Virus record (IMG/VR): IMGVR_UViG_3300030389_001381
Coordinates: 10,952-49,999 of that record
Source of the DNA: a virus
Strand: one strand, 5' to 3'
DNA: 39,048 nucleotides
Shown here piece after piece: positions 27,274 to 34,027 of the stretch. The notes beneath the pieces are model-generated. The model worked only from the letters and a program-made list of their open reading frames with translations. It searched no databases and was not told the DNA's origin. Both the position numbers and the translations under genes were made by a program. Each line of letters begins with the position of its first letter. The stretch's first letter is position 1.

Positions 27274-27732
27274 TTATTTTTGTTTAAATATATTACTCGC
27301 TTTTTCTGTTGTTCGTCCTCCGAAATAGGCTAAAATTACCGCCATCATAACTTTCTCAAACGTATCGTTCCATGTTTCATGTATATTAAAAGGTATGGTT
27401 TCTATGCTATCTAATATACCAGCAAACGAAAACACAACAATACACCATACTAAAACTAGTGGGCGTACGTTTTTTGACATCCATGAATCAGACATAGAAT
27501 CTGCCTGCCATCTTGACGTGATAGCTTCTATCTCTTTATTTTGTTGTTCAAATATTATTTGTTGTAGTTTAACTTTATCTTCTGCAGGAGCATCAGATTT
27601 AGTAATAGCTTCAATAGCTTCTTTTGGAGATGTAACACCTTGTAATACGTTACCTAATGTAGGGTTTATTACAGATGCTGCACCAAACAATAGTTGACCA
27701 ACAGTTGTATCTTTAAATTTTTTTTTACTCAT
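27274..27732 (-). CDS. Holin (3TM-type family), 152 aa
   Basis: The sequence shows SWMSKNVRPLVLVWCIVVFS with a hydrophobic helix at about 91-107, then WNDTFEKVMMAVILAYFGGR with a second at about 127-138, followed by a basic tail. This strongly resembles the GTA-type 3TM holin family, whose members carry W.+.RP before the first helix and end in a Gly-Gly-Arg turn. The N-terminal segment VGQLLFGAASVINPTLGNVL is a weak amphipathic or third membrane-associated helix. It would form inner-membrane holes at lysis. No endolysin is obvious beside it; the nearest hydrolase candidate is the HELIH protein three genes upstream. Confidence 0.78.
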   Translation of the reverse strand: MSKKKFKDTTVGQLLFGAASVINPTLGNVLQGVTSPKEAIEAITKSDAPAEDKVKLQQIIFEQQNKEIEAITSRWQADSMSDSWMSKNVRPLVLVWCIVVFSFAGILDSIETIPFNIHETWNDTFEKVMMAVILAYFGGRTTEKASNIFKQK

Positions 27733-27761
27733 CTTTTATAATCACTTGATTTACAGTGTTT

Positions 27762-29078
27762 TTACTTTTTCTTTTTAGTTGCATTTATTACTATAGGTTC
27801 AGGACCTGATCCTATGCCTCCACCCGCATCATGTATACCATAAAACTCTTGCATAAACTCTATATCTTCTTCTGGTATATAATCTTGATATTTATCTGGT
27901 GTAAAAAAGAATTGATCATATGTTTTAAAGCCACCTTTAGCACCTTGATCACGTGAAGCTCTACTTAAAAGCTGAGCCTGCATAAAACCTCTTTTTGCTT
28001 GATCTCTTTCTTCTTCAGTAGCATTTGGATTATTTTCTTCCCATTTAGCTAACCAACCACCACTACCAAGTGTTTGATAATCATTAGCATCCCAAACACT
28101 CATATATGGTAAATTATTTTCAGTACTTACACCAGCTCTCATACCGCCCATATCAGCACCTAAATAACCTCTACCTAAATTAACATTTTCTTCTCCTGTA
28201 CCATAAAAGGTTTTACCTTTGTATAAATCTTTAAAGTTTTCTTCCATAGATTTATTAGGATCATAACCAGTTTGTTTTAAATTTCCATCATCATCATAAG
28301 CTTCAGTACGACGCATAACGTCAGCTAACGCGTATGGAAAATTTTCTCTATATGTTCTTCTATCAAATTGATTAGGATTTTCATCTAAAGCCGCGTCTTG
28401 TACTAAACCATCTCTACCATATAACTCATAATTACTAGTGGTATCTAAAGCATCTATACCTTTGTCAAATTCATCACCTTTAAGACTATAAGTTTTCATC
28501 CAACCATAATCATCTGATTTAGGTTTATTAGTTTGTACTTTAAATAAATCTTCAGAAGATAAAAATTGATCAGCTAATGTTGGACCACCTTCTGATTTCC
28601 AACCAACTTGATCTAAACCTGTATAATTTTCACCACCTTTAATACCCTCTATTAATTCATCTAAAGTTATTCCCCCTCCTTTACCACCAGATTTAGCCAT
28701 CATAAATTTAGTACCACGTTTATATGCTTCATTGAGTAAAGGATAATAACTAGCAACTTTACCTATCATAGGATTATCATATAAAAACTTAACACCTCTA
28801 TCCAGTAAACTAGGATTAGACAGTTCTATATTAGGTTGCATAGATATACTAGCATCATATTCTTCCGGAGTTCTAGGATCATTAATTCTTTTTAAATCTT
28901 CAAATGTTAAATTATCACCCATTGCAACAGCGTCTTTATAATCTAATGCTGGATTTCTAGCATCATTGTCATCATGATTCTCTCTAACTGGCGAAATAAT
29001 TCTACCATCACGTCCTAAAGTTCTTTGACTATTAGTTGTTTGTTTGTGTAGAAAAGGATTTTTTATTTTAAAAGCCAT
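27762..29078 (-). CDS. MAFK-tagged protein of unknown function, 438 aa
   Basis: The protein begins MAFKIKNPFLHKQ, close to its two upstream neighbours (MSFKLKNPLKTP, MAFKMKGAP). A helical, charged body follows. Near the end come a Gly-rich, tyrosine-containing segment (GRGYLGADMGGMRAGVSTEN, NLPYMSVWDANDYQ) and KTYDQFFFTPDKYQDYI. It ends with IVINATKKKK. No zinc motif or membrane helix is visible. It overlaps the upstream 345-aa gene by one base (TAATG), so the three tagged genes are translationally coupled. A virion cargo or host-directed effector role is possible but unproven. Confidence 0.6.
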   Translation of the reverse strand: MAFKIKNPFLHKQTTNSQRTLGRDGRIISPVRENHDDNDARNPALDYKDAVAMGDNLTFEDLKRINDPRTPEEYDASISMQPNIELSNPSLLDRGVKFLYDNPMIGKVASYYPLLNEAYKRGTKFMMAKSGGKGGGITLDELIEGIKGGENYTGLDQVGWKSEGGPTLADQFLSSEDLFKVQTNKPKSDDYGWMKTYSLKGDEFDKGIDALDTTSNYELYGRDGLVQDAALDENPNQFDRRTYRENFPYALADVMRRTEAYDDDGNLKQTGYDPNKSMEENFKDLYKGKTFYGTGEENVNLGRGYLGADMGGMRAGVSTENNLPYMSVWDANDYQTLGSGGWLAKWEENNPNATEEERDQAKRGFMQAQLLSRASRDQGAKGGFKTYDQFFFTPDKYQDYIPEEDIEFMQEFYGIHDAGGGIGSGPEPIVINATKKKK

Positions 29079-30115
29079 TATGAATACATTTGTTTATTTT
29101 GTTCTATATCAGTTAACATTTCTTTAGCTGATAATTGATTCCATTTAGTAATACCAGGTGATTTTTGTTCATTAGAAGCAATAGTATTTAAAGCTTTTAA
29201 TAATTTTTCTCTTTCTTCTGGAGTGTCGTATATAGATAAAATTTCATCTTCACCTCTTTGAAGACCAGGACTTGACCAGTTTACTCCTTTTGCTTGTTTT
29301 AATCTTTCTTCCAATGCTTCAACACTTTCTATTTGCTCATTAGGTTTTAAATTTATTCTTTCTCTTAATTCATAAAAATTAGCAGCAAGTTCACTAGGTG
29401 TATTTAAATATGGAAGCCAACCTCGGCTTTGAGCATAAGGGTTGTTTTGTCCTGCGTCTACTGGACTGCCTAATATTTCTCTAAGAGCTGGTTCTTGTAG
29501 ATGAGCTAAAGCTACATGAGCTAATTCTTCAAATTGATTATAAACATCTCTCCCAGCTTTATTAGGTCTATATCTAATTTTACCACCTCCAATAATTGTA
29601 GGATTATCGTAATTAGTGTATGTAGCATCTGCATCTTTCTTTCCTACATCTTCAGTTTCTATCATAGGTACGTTTAATGTTGCGCTTAGCATGTTATCAA
29701 TATCTGCATCAGTAACTGCTTCACCTGTTCCAAAAATACCTTGTTCTTTTAATTTTTTTCTAACTTCAGGATCAGTGTATCTTTCATAAAACCTTCTTTG
29801 AGCTTCATTTAAATTAGCAACATCAATTGGTTTACGTGCATCTGGAAAACCAGAAAACTCTCTGTGTTCGTATCTGCTTTCTCTTGGTTGATTAGTTGTA
29901 CTACTTCTATTAAATCTTATAATTCTTTTTCCATCTACATTACCTTTACTATAACCTTCATCATCAAATTTAGGAAATACTGTACTATATTGTGGTGCAG
30001 GTGGTGCTAATAAATCTCTTGGATCAAGATTATTTGGTAATTGAGGACCAAACTGTTCTTGTGGATGATTTTGTTTTAATGGAGTTTTTAAAGGGTTTTT
30101 TAATTTAAAAGACAT
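29078..30115 (-). CDS. MSFK-tagged zincin-like protein with altered HExxH, 345 aa
   Basis: The 345-residue protein starts MSFKLKNPLK. At residues 192-206 it reads YNQFEELAHVALAHL. This looks like a zincin helix in which the first histidine of HExxH is replaced by glutamate (E196-E197-L-A-H200), with another histidine at 205. A downstream SELAANFYELRE (241-252) occupies the place of a usual glutamate zinc ligand. This could be a degenerate or inactivated peptidase, or an unrelated helix. The remaining sequence is low in recognisable motifs. It overlaps both neighbours by one base (TAATG). Confidence 0.58.
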   Translation of the reverse strand: MSFKLKNPLKTPLKQNHPQEQFGPQLPNNLDPRDLLAPPAPQYSTVFPKFDDEGYSKGNVDGKRIIRFNRSSTTNQPRESRYEHREFSGFPDARKPIDVANLNEAQRRFYERYTDPEVRKKLKEQGIFGTGEAVTDADIDNMLSATLNVPMIETEDVGKKDADATYTNYDNPTIIGGGKIRYRPNKAGRDVYNQFEELAHVALAHLQEPALREILGSPVDAGQNNPYAQSRGWLPYLNTPSELAANFYELRERINLKPNEQIESVEALEERLKQAKGVNWSSPGLQRGEDEILSIYDTPEEREKLLKALNTIASNEQKSPGITKWNQLSAKEMLTDIEQNKQMYS

Positions 30116-30477
30116 TATGAATTTCTATAGGCTTTTTGTTCCCATTTAAATCCTGGCCAACCTTCAGGTCTCCACTTACCTTCGTATTTTATTTTACCAT
30201 CTTTACGAGGATATGATACTCCGTCAAATATTAATTCATCTTCGTTATAATCTAGACCTTTTTTTCCTCCTGAAGTTCTATAATCTTTTATATCTTGTAA
30301 ATGAATTAATTCATGGTTTATAGTACCTTGTTGTTCAGCAGGTGACATTTTCCTGTCTACAAGTATACTACCGTTTTTTGTAGCAACACCTAACGTGCCT
30401 TTCTCCATATCAATATTGTATATAGGTGTATTCATACTACAAGTGCAATAAGGTGCACCTTTCATTTTAAATGCCAT
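30115..30477 (-). CDS. Small HExxH metallopeptidase-like protein, 120 aa
   Basis: The 120-residue protein starts MAFKMKGAPY. It has a canonical zinc-binding helix INHELIHLQD (H55, E56, H59). The C-terminal KWEQKAY (E113) fits a third glutamate ligand, a spacing seen in small phage and plasmid zincins (pattern HE.vH ... W..kay). Three cysteine-like residues near the start (YCTCSM) could affect folding. It is the first of three translationally coupled FK-tagged genes, downstream of a hairpin. The substrate could be a virion protein, cell wall or host protein; none is shown by sequence. Confidence 0.68.
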   Translation of the reverse strand: MAFKMKGAPYCTCSMNTPIYNIDMEKGTLGVATKNGSILVDRKMSPAEQQGTINHELIHLQDIKDYRTSGGKKGLDYNEDELIFDGVSYPRKDGKIKYEGKWRPEGWPGFKWEQKAYRNS

Positions 30478-30494
30478 AATATTTTTGTATAATA

Positions 30495-30514
30495 GCCCCG
30501 GTAAAAACCGGAGC
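30495..30514 (-). promoter_or_regulatory. GC-rich hairpin before the FK-tagged cluster
   Basis: On the transcribed strand GCTCCGG and CCGGGGC pair with one G-U around a 6-nt T-rich loop, between the 231-aa gene and the HELIH gene. No T-run follows in the transcribed direction. It probably modulates expression of the three tagged genes rather than ending transcription. Confidence 0.5.
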
Positions 30515-30532
30515 TTATTATTTTAAAGAATC

Positions 30533-31228
30533 TTACTTGTGTCCTGGACTGCAGTGTCTAAGTATTGCTGGTCTTCCAGCTTTTTCCATAGCAGGTCCGT
30601 GAGGTTTTCCATGCTCTTTAGCAGGATGTGATACGTTACCTTTTAAGTAATCTCTATGTGTTGCTGATTGATCACCATGAGAAGAACCACTATGTCCGTG
30701 ATAACCTTTATCTGTACCTTTGTAGTTTGCGTAATCTACATGAGTAGCTGATTGGTCACCTTTCATAGCACCATATTTTTTAACTGGATCGTCTATCATT
30801 TTATTTGGCATGTCGTATTCTCTAACAGCTTTATCTAGCATTCTATTTGGCATATCACCTTCAGCTTTACCTTTTTCAATATCTGGTATAGGCATAGCTT
30901 TAAGCTCTTCGCTTTCTCTTACCGCGAAATCTTTATTTCCTACTGTAAAGCTCTTATCGCCACGCTCTTTAGCTGCGTTTAAAGAAGCATAAAAAGCATT
31001 TCGTTCAACTGGCATGTCCATACCATGACCGTCTTTTACTGGATAATCCATTTCTTTTACTGCATAATCCATTTCTTTAGCTGGATGATGAGTTTCATCA
31101 TTTTCTAAATAATGTAGTCTTGCAGAGGCCGTCAGGTTTTTATCATGTGCCATATCAGCATCATAACGCTCTTCTTGTCTTTTTGAAAAACGTGGGTGAT
31201 TTCCTGAGTATTGTCTATAATGTCCCAT
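30533..31228 (-). CDS. Repeat-rich His/Met/Lys protein, 231 aa
   Basis: The hydrophilic 231-residue protein has internal repeats. HPAKEMDYAVKEMDYPVKDG (48-67) echoes HPAKEHGKPHG (201-211). GDMPNRMLDKAVREY (124-138) echoes YDMPNKMIDDPVKKY (138-152). GDQSATHVDY (157-166) echoes GDQSATHRDY (185-194). The segment NAFYASLNAAKERGDKSFTV recalls short phage proteins I associate with marine late regions. Histidines cluster at both ends. The repeats suggest an extended, disordered or metal-binding protein, perhaps virion-associated. The function is unknown. It ends 19 bp before the hairpin that precedes the FK-tagged genes. Confidence 0.6.
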   Translation of the reverse strand: MGHYRQYSGNHPRFSKRQEERYDADMAHDKNLTASARLHYLENDETHHPAKEMDYAVKEMDYPVKDGHGMDMPVERNAFYASLNAAKERGDKSFTVGNKDFAVRESEELKAMPIPDIEKGKAEGDMPNRMLDKAVREYDMPNKMIDDPVKKYGAMKGDQSATHVDYANYKGTDKGYHGHSGSSHGDQSATHRDYLKGNVSHPAKEHGKPHGPAMEKAGRPAILRHCSPGHK

Positions 31229-31243
31229 TGTTTTAGTTTTAAT

Positions 31244-31269
31244 AAAACCCTGCTAGATAACTAACAGGG
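31244..31269 (-). terminator. Candidate Rho-independent terminator (partial readthrough likely)
   Basis: On the transcribed strand a 9-bp stem with one G-U pair (CCCTGTTAG / CTAGCAGGG) and a TTAT loop is followed at once by TTTTATT. It lies just after the 101-aa gene. Late genes continue downstream on the same strand, so it probably reduces rather than stops transcription. Confidence 0.6.
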
Positions 31270-31287
31270 AATTATGATTAATAATAT

Positions 31288-31593
31288 TTATGCTAGAGTT
31301 ACTGAAGTAATTTCTAAATCACCTAACTGTACAATTGATAATACTCCGCCTGGGTTTGCAGTTAATGCATTGTTTACTGCAGTTGCAATATCAACACCCT
31401 TAGCTGATAGTCCTAATTCCATAGATGTGCTTCCGCCACCTGCGAAATAAATAGTAGCTGCATCAGAGTTACCTACCTGTGCAACTGTACCTTTTACTAC
31501 TGCTGCAACTGTGTCAGCACCAACTACAACGTCTGCAGTTATGTTTGTTGCAGAGTCAAAGTTTTCTTTTTTAATCTTAATAAATTTTGCCAT
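31288..31593 (-). CDS. Beta-rich small phage protein, 101 aa
   Basis: MAKFIKIKKENFDSATNITA opens a compact Ala/Val/Thr-rich sequence with ADTVAAVVKGTVAQVGNSDA and a Gly-rich turn (YFAGGGSTSMELGLSAKGVD). It resembles small beta-rich phage structural or head-associated proteins. Its leader carries five GTTAAT repeats, and a terminator-like hairpin follows the stop. These flanking elements suggest its level is set separately from neighbours, as might suit a high-copy virion protein. No function is assigned. Confidence 0.6.
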   Translation of the reverse strand: MAKFIKIKKENFDSATNITADVVVGADTVAAVVKGTVAQVGNSDAATIYFAGGGSTSMELGLSAKGVDIATAVNNALTANPGGVLSIVQLGDLEITSVTLA

Positions 31594-31597
31594 TTTT

Positions 31598-31627
31598 GTT
31601 AATGTTAATGTTAATGTTAATGTTAAT
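31598..31627 (-). repeat. GTTAAT tandem repeat leader (5 units)
   Basis: Five perfect GTTAAT units on the plus strand (ATTAAC on the transcribed strand) form the leader of the 101-aa gene, ending 4 bp before its start codon. With the ATTTA arrays before groEL and the 83-aa gene, this is one of several short tandem repeats placed in translation leaders. Confidence 0.7.
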
Positions 31628-31651
31628 GAGTTTTATACAGTTCTCTACTGT

Positions 31652-31801
31652 TTATTTTTTCATTCTAGCTTTTTGAGCAGCAGTTGGTCCTGAGCCAGCG
31701 CCTTTTAATTTAGCGTTAGCTATAGATCCAGCAATCTTCATAGCTGATGATCTTGACTTACCTTCTCTTACTAGTTTTTCTACTAAACTTTCAAAACTCA
31801 T
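31652..31801 (-). CDS. Small basic helical protein, 49 aa
   Basis: A 49-residue frame (ATG at 31801, TAA at 31652) fits the gap left between neighbouring genes. It reads MSFESLVEKLVREGKSRSSA followed by AMKIAGSIANAKLKGAGSGP and a basic tail ending ARMKK. This helix-plus-GAGSGPTAAQKAR pattern is one I associate with tiny marine phage proteins near late genes. It is basic and could bind nucleic acid. It was too short for a general ORF list but has strong codon and position support. Confidence 0.65.
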   Translation of the reverse strand: MSFESLVEKLVREGKSRSSAMKIAGSIANAKLKGAGSGPTAAQKARMKK

Positions 31802-31804
31802 GAC

Positions 31805-32017
31805 TTATCCTTTTGCTAGTTGAGTTATAGGTCCAGCTTTGTATGTGCATGGAGCTTTTAATACTTGTTTGCCATATATACCATTACTTGCACCTGGTGC
31901 ATGTAGTCTACCTCTTTGATCTAGTGGCCCATCCCATATATGAGATTCACCTACTATACCAACTTTACTACCTGGCTTTAATCTTTCCATTGCTGGATCA
32001 TATTTCTTGTGATTCAT
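31805..32017 (-). CDS. Uncharacterised small protein, 70 aa
   Basis: MNHKKYDPAMERLKPGSKVG is followed by IVGESHIWDGPLDQRGRLHA and a C-terminus with a single cysteine (KAPCTYKAGPITQLAKG). There are no membrane segments. I do not recognise a family. It lies 3 bp upstream of the 49-aa gene and 9 bp downstream of the 195-aa gene, so it belongs to the same tightly packed late transcript of small accessory proteins. Confidence 0.55.
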   Translation of the reverse strand: MNHKKYDPAMERLKPGSKVGIVGESHIWDGPLDQRGRLHAPGASNGIYGKQVLKAPCTYKAGPITQLAKG

Positions 32018-32026
32018 AACTTGTTT

Positions 32027-32614
32027 TTAACTTGGTTTGTATAATTCTTCTAATTTATTTTGAGGTTCCATTTTGTTCATAACCTCATTTATAACTTCAT
32101 TTTTAAATTCTGATTTTTCAGCAGGATCTATTTCTGAAGAAAAAGTATTTACTGATTCTTTTTCAGTAGTATTTTCTGCTACATTTTGTACAATAGGAAC
32201 ACCAGCATTTATTGCGTTTTGCATTTGTAACCTACTAGCTCTACCTGATTTAGTATTAGCATTTGGGTTATTTAGTGGTACTAAGTTTCTACCTTCAAAT
32301 TGTGAGCTTGCTACGCTATTGTTATTAATATAAGTAGGTATAAATGTATCAGGTTGAAAGTTTTTAAAATCTATATAACGTGAGTTAGGACCTACGCCAT
32401 ATACTGTTGGACTGCCTTGAACTTGAGAACCAGCAGTAGTTCTATCCATATTACCAGCAATAGTAGGAGTTTGATATTGCTGAAAATTAGTCATACCTGT
32501 ATATCCTTCATGAGCAAAACCTTGATTAGCGTTCATACCTAGGTTCATAGATCCTCCGATGTTTAACATCCTAGTTGGTGGTAGTTTATAAGATCTTTTT
32601 TTTCTTCTTGCCAT
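32027..32614 (-). CDS. Uncharacterised Asn/Gln-rich protein, 195 aa
   Basis: A basic start (MARRKKRSYKLPPTRMLNIG) leads into a Gly/Asn/Met-rich, probably disordered middle (GSMNLGMNANQGFAHEGYTG, MTNFQQYQTPT). An acidic helical C-terminus follows (SEFKNEVINEVMNKMEPQNK). There is no catalytic motif. It overlaps the 232-aa gene by one base (TAATG) and so is probably translationally coupled to it. Composition suits a virion-associated or assembly protein, but this is a guess. Confidence 0.55.
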   Translation of the reverse strand: MARRKKRSYKLPPTRMLNIGGSMNLGMNANQGFAHEGYTGMTNFQQYQTPTIAGNMDRTTAGSQVQGSPTVYGVGPNSRYIDFKNFQPDTFIPTYINNNSVASSQFEGRNLVPLNNPNANTKSGRASRLQMQNAINAGVPIVQNVAENTTEKESVNTFSSEIDPAEKSEFKNEVINEVMNKMEPQNKLEELYKPS

Positions 32615-33312
32615 TATAACCAGTTTTTAGGATTAATTTTATCTAATAAACCTCCTTCTGCTCTTGCTTTTTGATTATCTTGAAAATTTTTCAGTTTCTT
32701 TTTTAATCTTGCCTCTTTAGCTTTTTTACCTTTAGCTGCAGCATCTTTTATTCTTGCGTTTAGAGATTCTTCATTTCTTTTCCAAAAACCAAATTTATTT
32801 CTATGTTCTCCCATATCTTTATTTAGATTTTCATCTTCCATAAATGAATATGCTGGAGTTGTAGTAGAATTATCATTAGCGTTAGAATTTGTTGTGTTTT
32901 GAGGATTAGTATAACTTCCAGAGCCAAAACTACCATAATTCATATTACCTACGCCTGGTAAATTTTTTGACATATCAAAACCAGGTATCATTGGAGGTTG
33001 TTGAGTAATTGCACCAATTGGTTGGTTTGTATTACCACGATAGTTTCCTGATAAATTTAAAGCATCTAAAGCATTAAACACACTTGTATCATGACCTTGT
33101 TTAACTGGATGTGTAGTTCTCATTTTTTCAGCTTTTTTATAACTAGCGTCGTTACCTACCGTACCAGGACTATTCATTTGCCTCATTTTATTCCAACCTT
33201 CTGAATGCATCATATCTGAACCACAATGTAATAATGGATGAGGCATTTGTCTTTCATGCTCTTCACCATACATTTTTTGCATTGCTATTATGTCTTTGTT
33301 TTTAAAAGCCAT
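32614..33312 (-). CDS. MAFK-start uncharacterised protein, 232 aa
   Basis: The protein begins MAFKNKDIIAMQKMYGEEHE, sharing the M-A-F-K start of three downstream genes but lacking their N/G-P/A continuation. The middle is Gly/Asn/Met/Thr-rich and low-complexity. The C-terminal third is strongly basic and helical (RIKDAAAKGKKAKEARLKKK, ending NPKNWL). No family is recognised. It follows the winged-helix gene by 11 bp. The basic C-terminus could bind nucleic acid or a capsid interior. Confidence 0.55.
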   Translation of the reverse strand: MAFKNKDIIAMQKMYGEEHERQMPHPLLHCGSDMMHSEGWNKMRQMNSPGTVGNDASYKKAEKMRTTHPVKQGHDTSVFNALDALNLSGNYRGNTNQPIGAITQQPPMIPGFDMSKNLPGVGNMNYGSFGSGSYTNPQNTTNSNANDNSTTTPAYSFMEDENLNKDMGEHRNKFGFWKRNEESLNARIKDAAAKGKKAKEARLKKKLKNFQDNQKARAEGGLLDKINPKNWL

Positions 33313-33323
33313 TGTGTTAGTTT

Positions 33324-33770
33324 TTATCTGTTTATATCGTTGTTTACGTTGTATATAGAAGTTCTTAAAACCTTATTAGTGTAAGTATCTTTTCTCATTA
33401 TAATGTTTCTTCTTTCACTTGTAGGTATGTCTTCATATCCTAAAATAATTTTATATATTTTATTTATAAGTTGTTTGCATTTAAATGAAACTTTATATAT
33501 ATTGTATTTTTGTGTAGTTCTATTTCTTTTACGCCACACTGTTATCCAATTGTTTTTAAGTAATTTGTTCCATCTTTTATTATCCCAACTATAAGAATAA
33601 GAACCCATTTCAAAATCATGTTTAGTAAACATATCAATACAGTCTAAATATATTAATAGTTCTAAATCAGCATCATTTAAATCGTTGTTTTTGCAAGCCC
33701 ACTTACGGATTATTCGATAATGTTTAAACAGATTAAGATCTTTAAGATCTCCTGCGTCTAGCCTTCTCAT
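33324..33770 (-). CDS. Winged-helix (MarR-like) DNA-binding candidate, 148 aa
   Basis: The 148-residue basic protein has helices HYRIIRKWACKNNDLNDADL and ELLIYLDCIDMFTKHDFEMG, followed by WDNKRWNKLLKNNWITVWRK and a beta-wing-like turn RNRTTQKYNIYKVS. This order (helices, recognition helix, wing with aromatic residues) matches phage winged-helix proteins found next to structural genes. It probably binds DNA and could regulate late transcription. It overlaps groES by 4 bp (ATGA), placing it in the chaperonin transcription unit. Confidence 0.6.
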   Translation of the reverse strand: MRRLDAGDLKDLNLFKHYRIIRKWACKNNDLNDADLELLIYLDCIDMFTKHDFEMGSYSYSWDNKRWNKLLKNNWITVWRKRNRTTQKYNIYKVSFKCKQLINKIYKIILGYEDIPTSERRNIIMRKDTYTNKVLRTSIYNVNNDINR

Positions 33771-34027
33771 AAAACAACGACAACATCTTGTGATTTTATA
33801 ACATGATATGTATTATTTTCAACTTCTATTTTATGACCAGCATGTCTATCAAAATATATAATATCTTTTTCATTTAATCCTTTTATTTCATCTCCTACTG
33901 ATAAAATTTCTGCTTGAGTATATCTAATATCTTGCTGATCTTTTTCACCTAACAACAAACCACCTTTAGTTTTAGTTGTTCCTTGTTGGGCTTTTTTTAT
34001 TATTAAATTTCTACCTATTGCTTTCAT
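33767..34027 (-). CDS. groES: Co-chaperonin GroES (Cpn10), 86 aa
   Basis: I choose the ATG at 34027 (MKAIGRNLIIKK), three bases inside an alternative TTG. The chain shows the GroES framework. A mobile loop at about 15-33 contains GGLLLGEKD, the hydrophobic tripeptide that contacts GroEL (usually I-V/I-L). Then come EILSVGDEI, KDIIYFDRHAGHKIEVENNT and a C-terminal strand VIKSQDVVVVL. At 86 residues it is slightly shorter than bacterial GroES (about 95-97). It lies downstream of and overlaps groEL by 17 bp, the reverse of the usual groES-groEL order. It would cap the phage or host chaperonin ring. Confidence 0.88.
   Translation of the reverse strand: MKAIGRNLIIKKAQQGTTKTKGGLLLGEKDQQDIRYTQAEILSVGDEIKGLNEKDIIYFDRHAGHKIEVENNTYHVIKSQDVVVVL

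Noticed and set aside
31598-31627. CRISPR array or integration site from the hexamer repeats
   Set aside because: The units are 6 bp and contiguous with no spacers; this is a simple tandem repeat in a leader.
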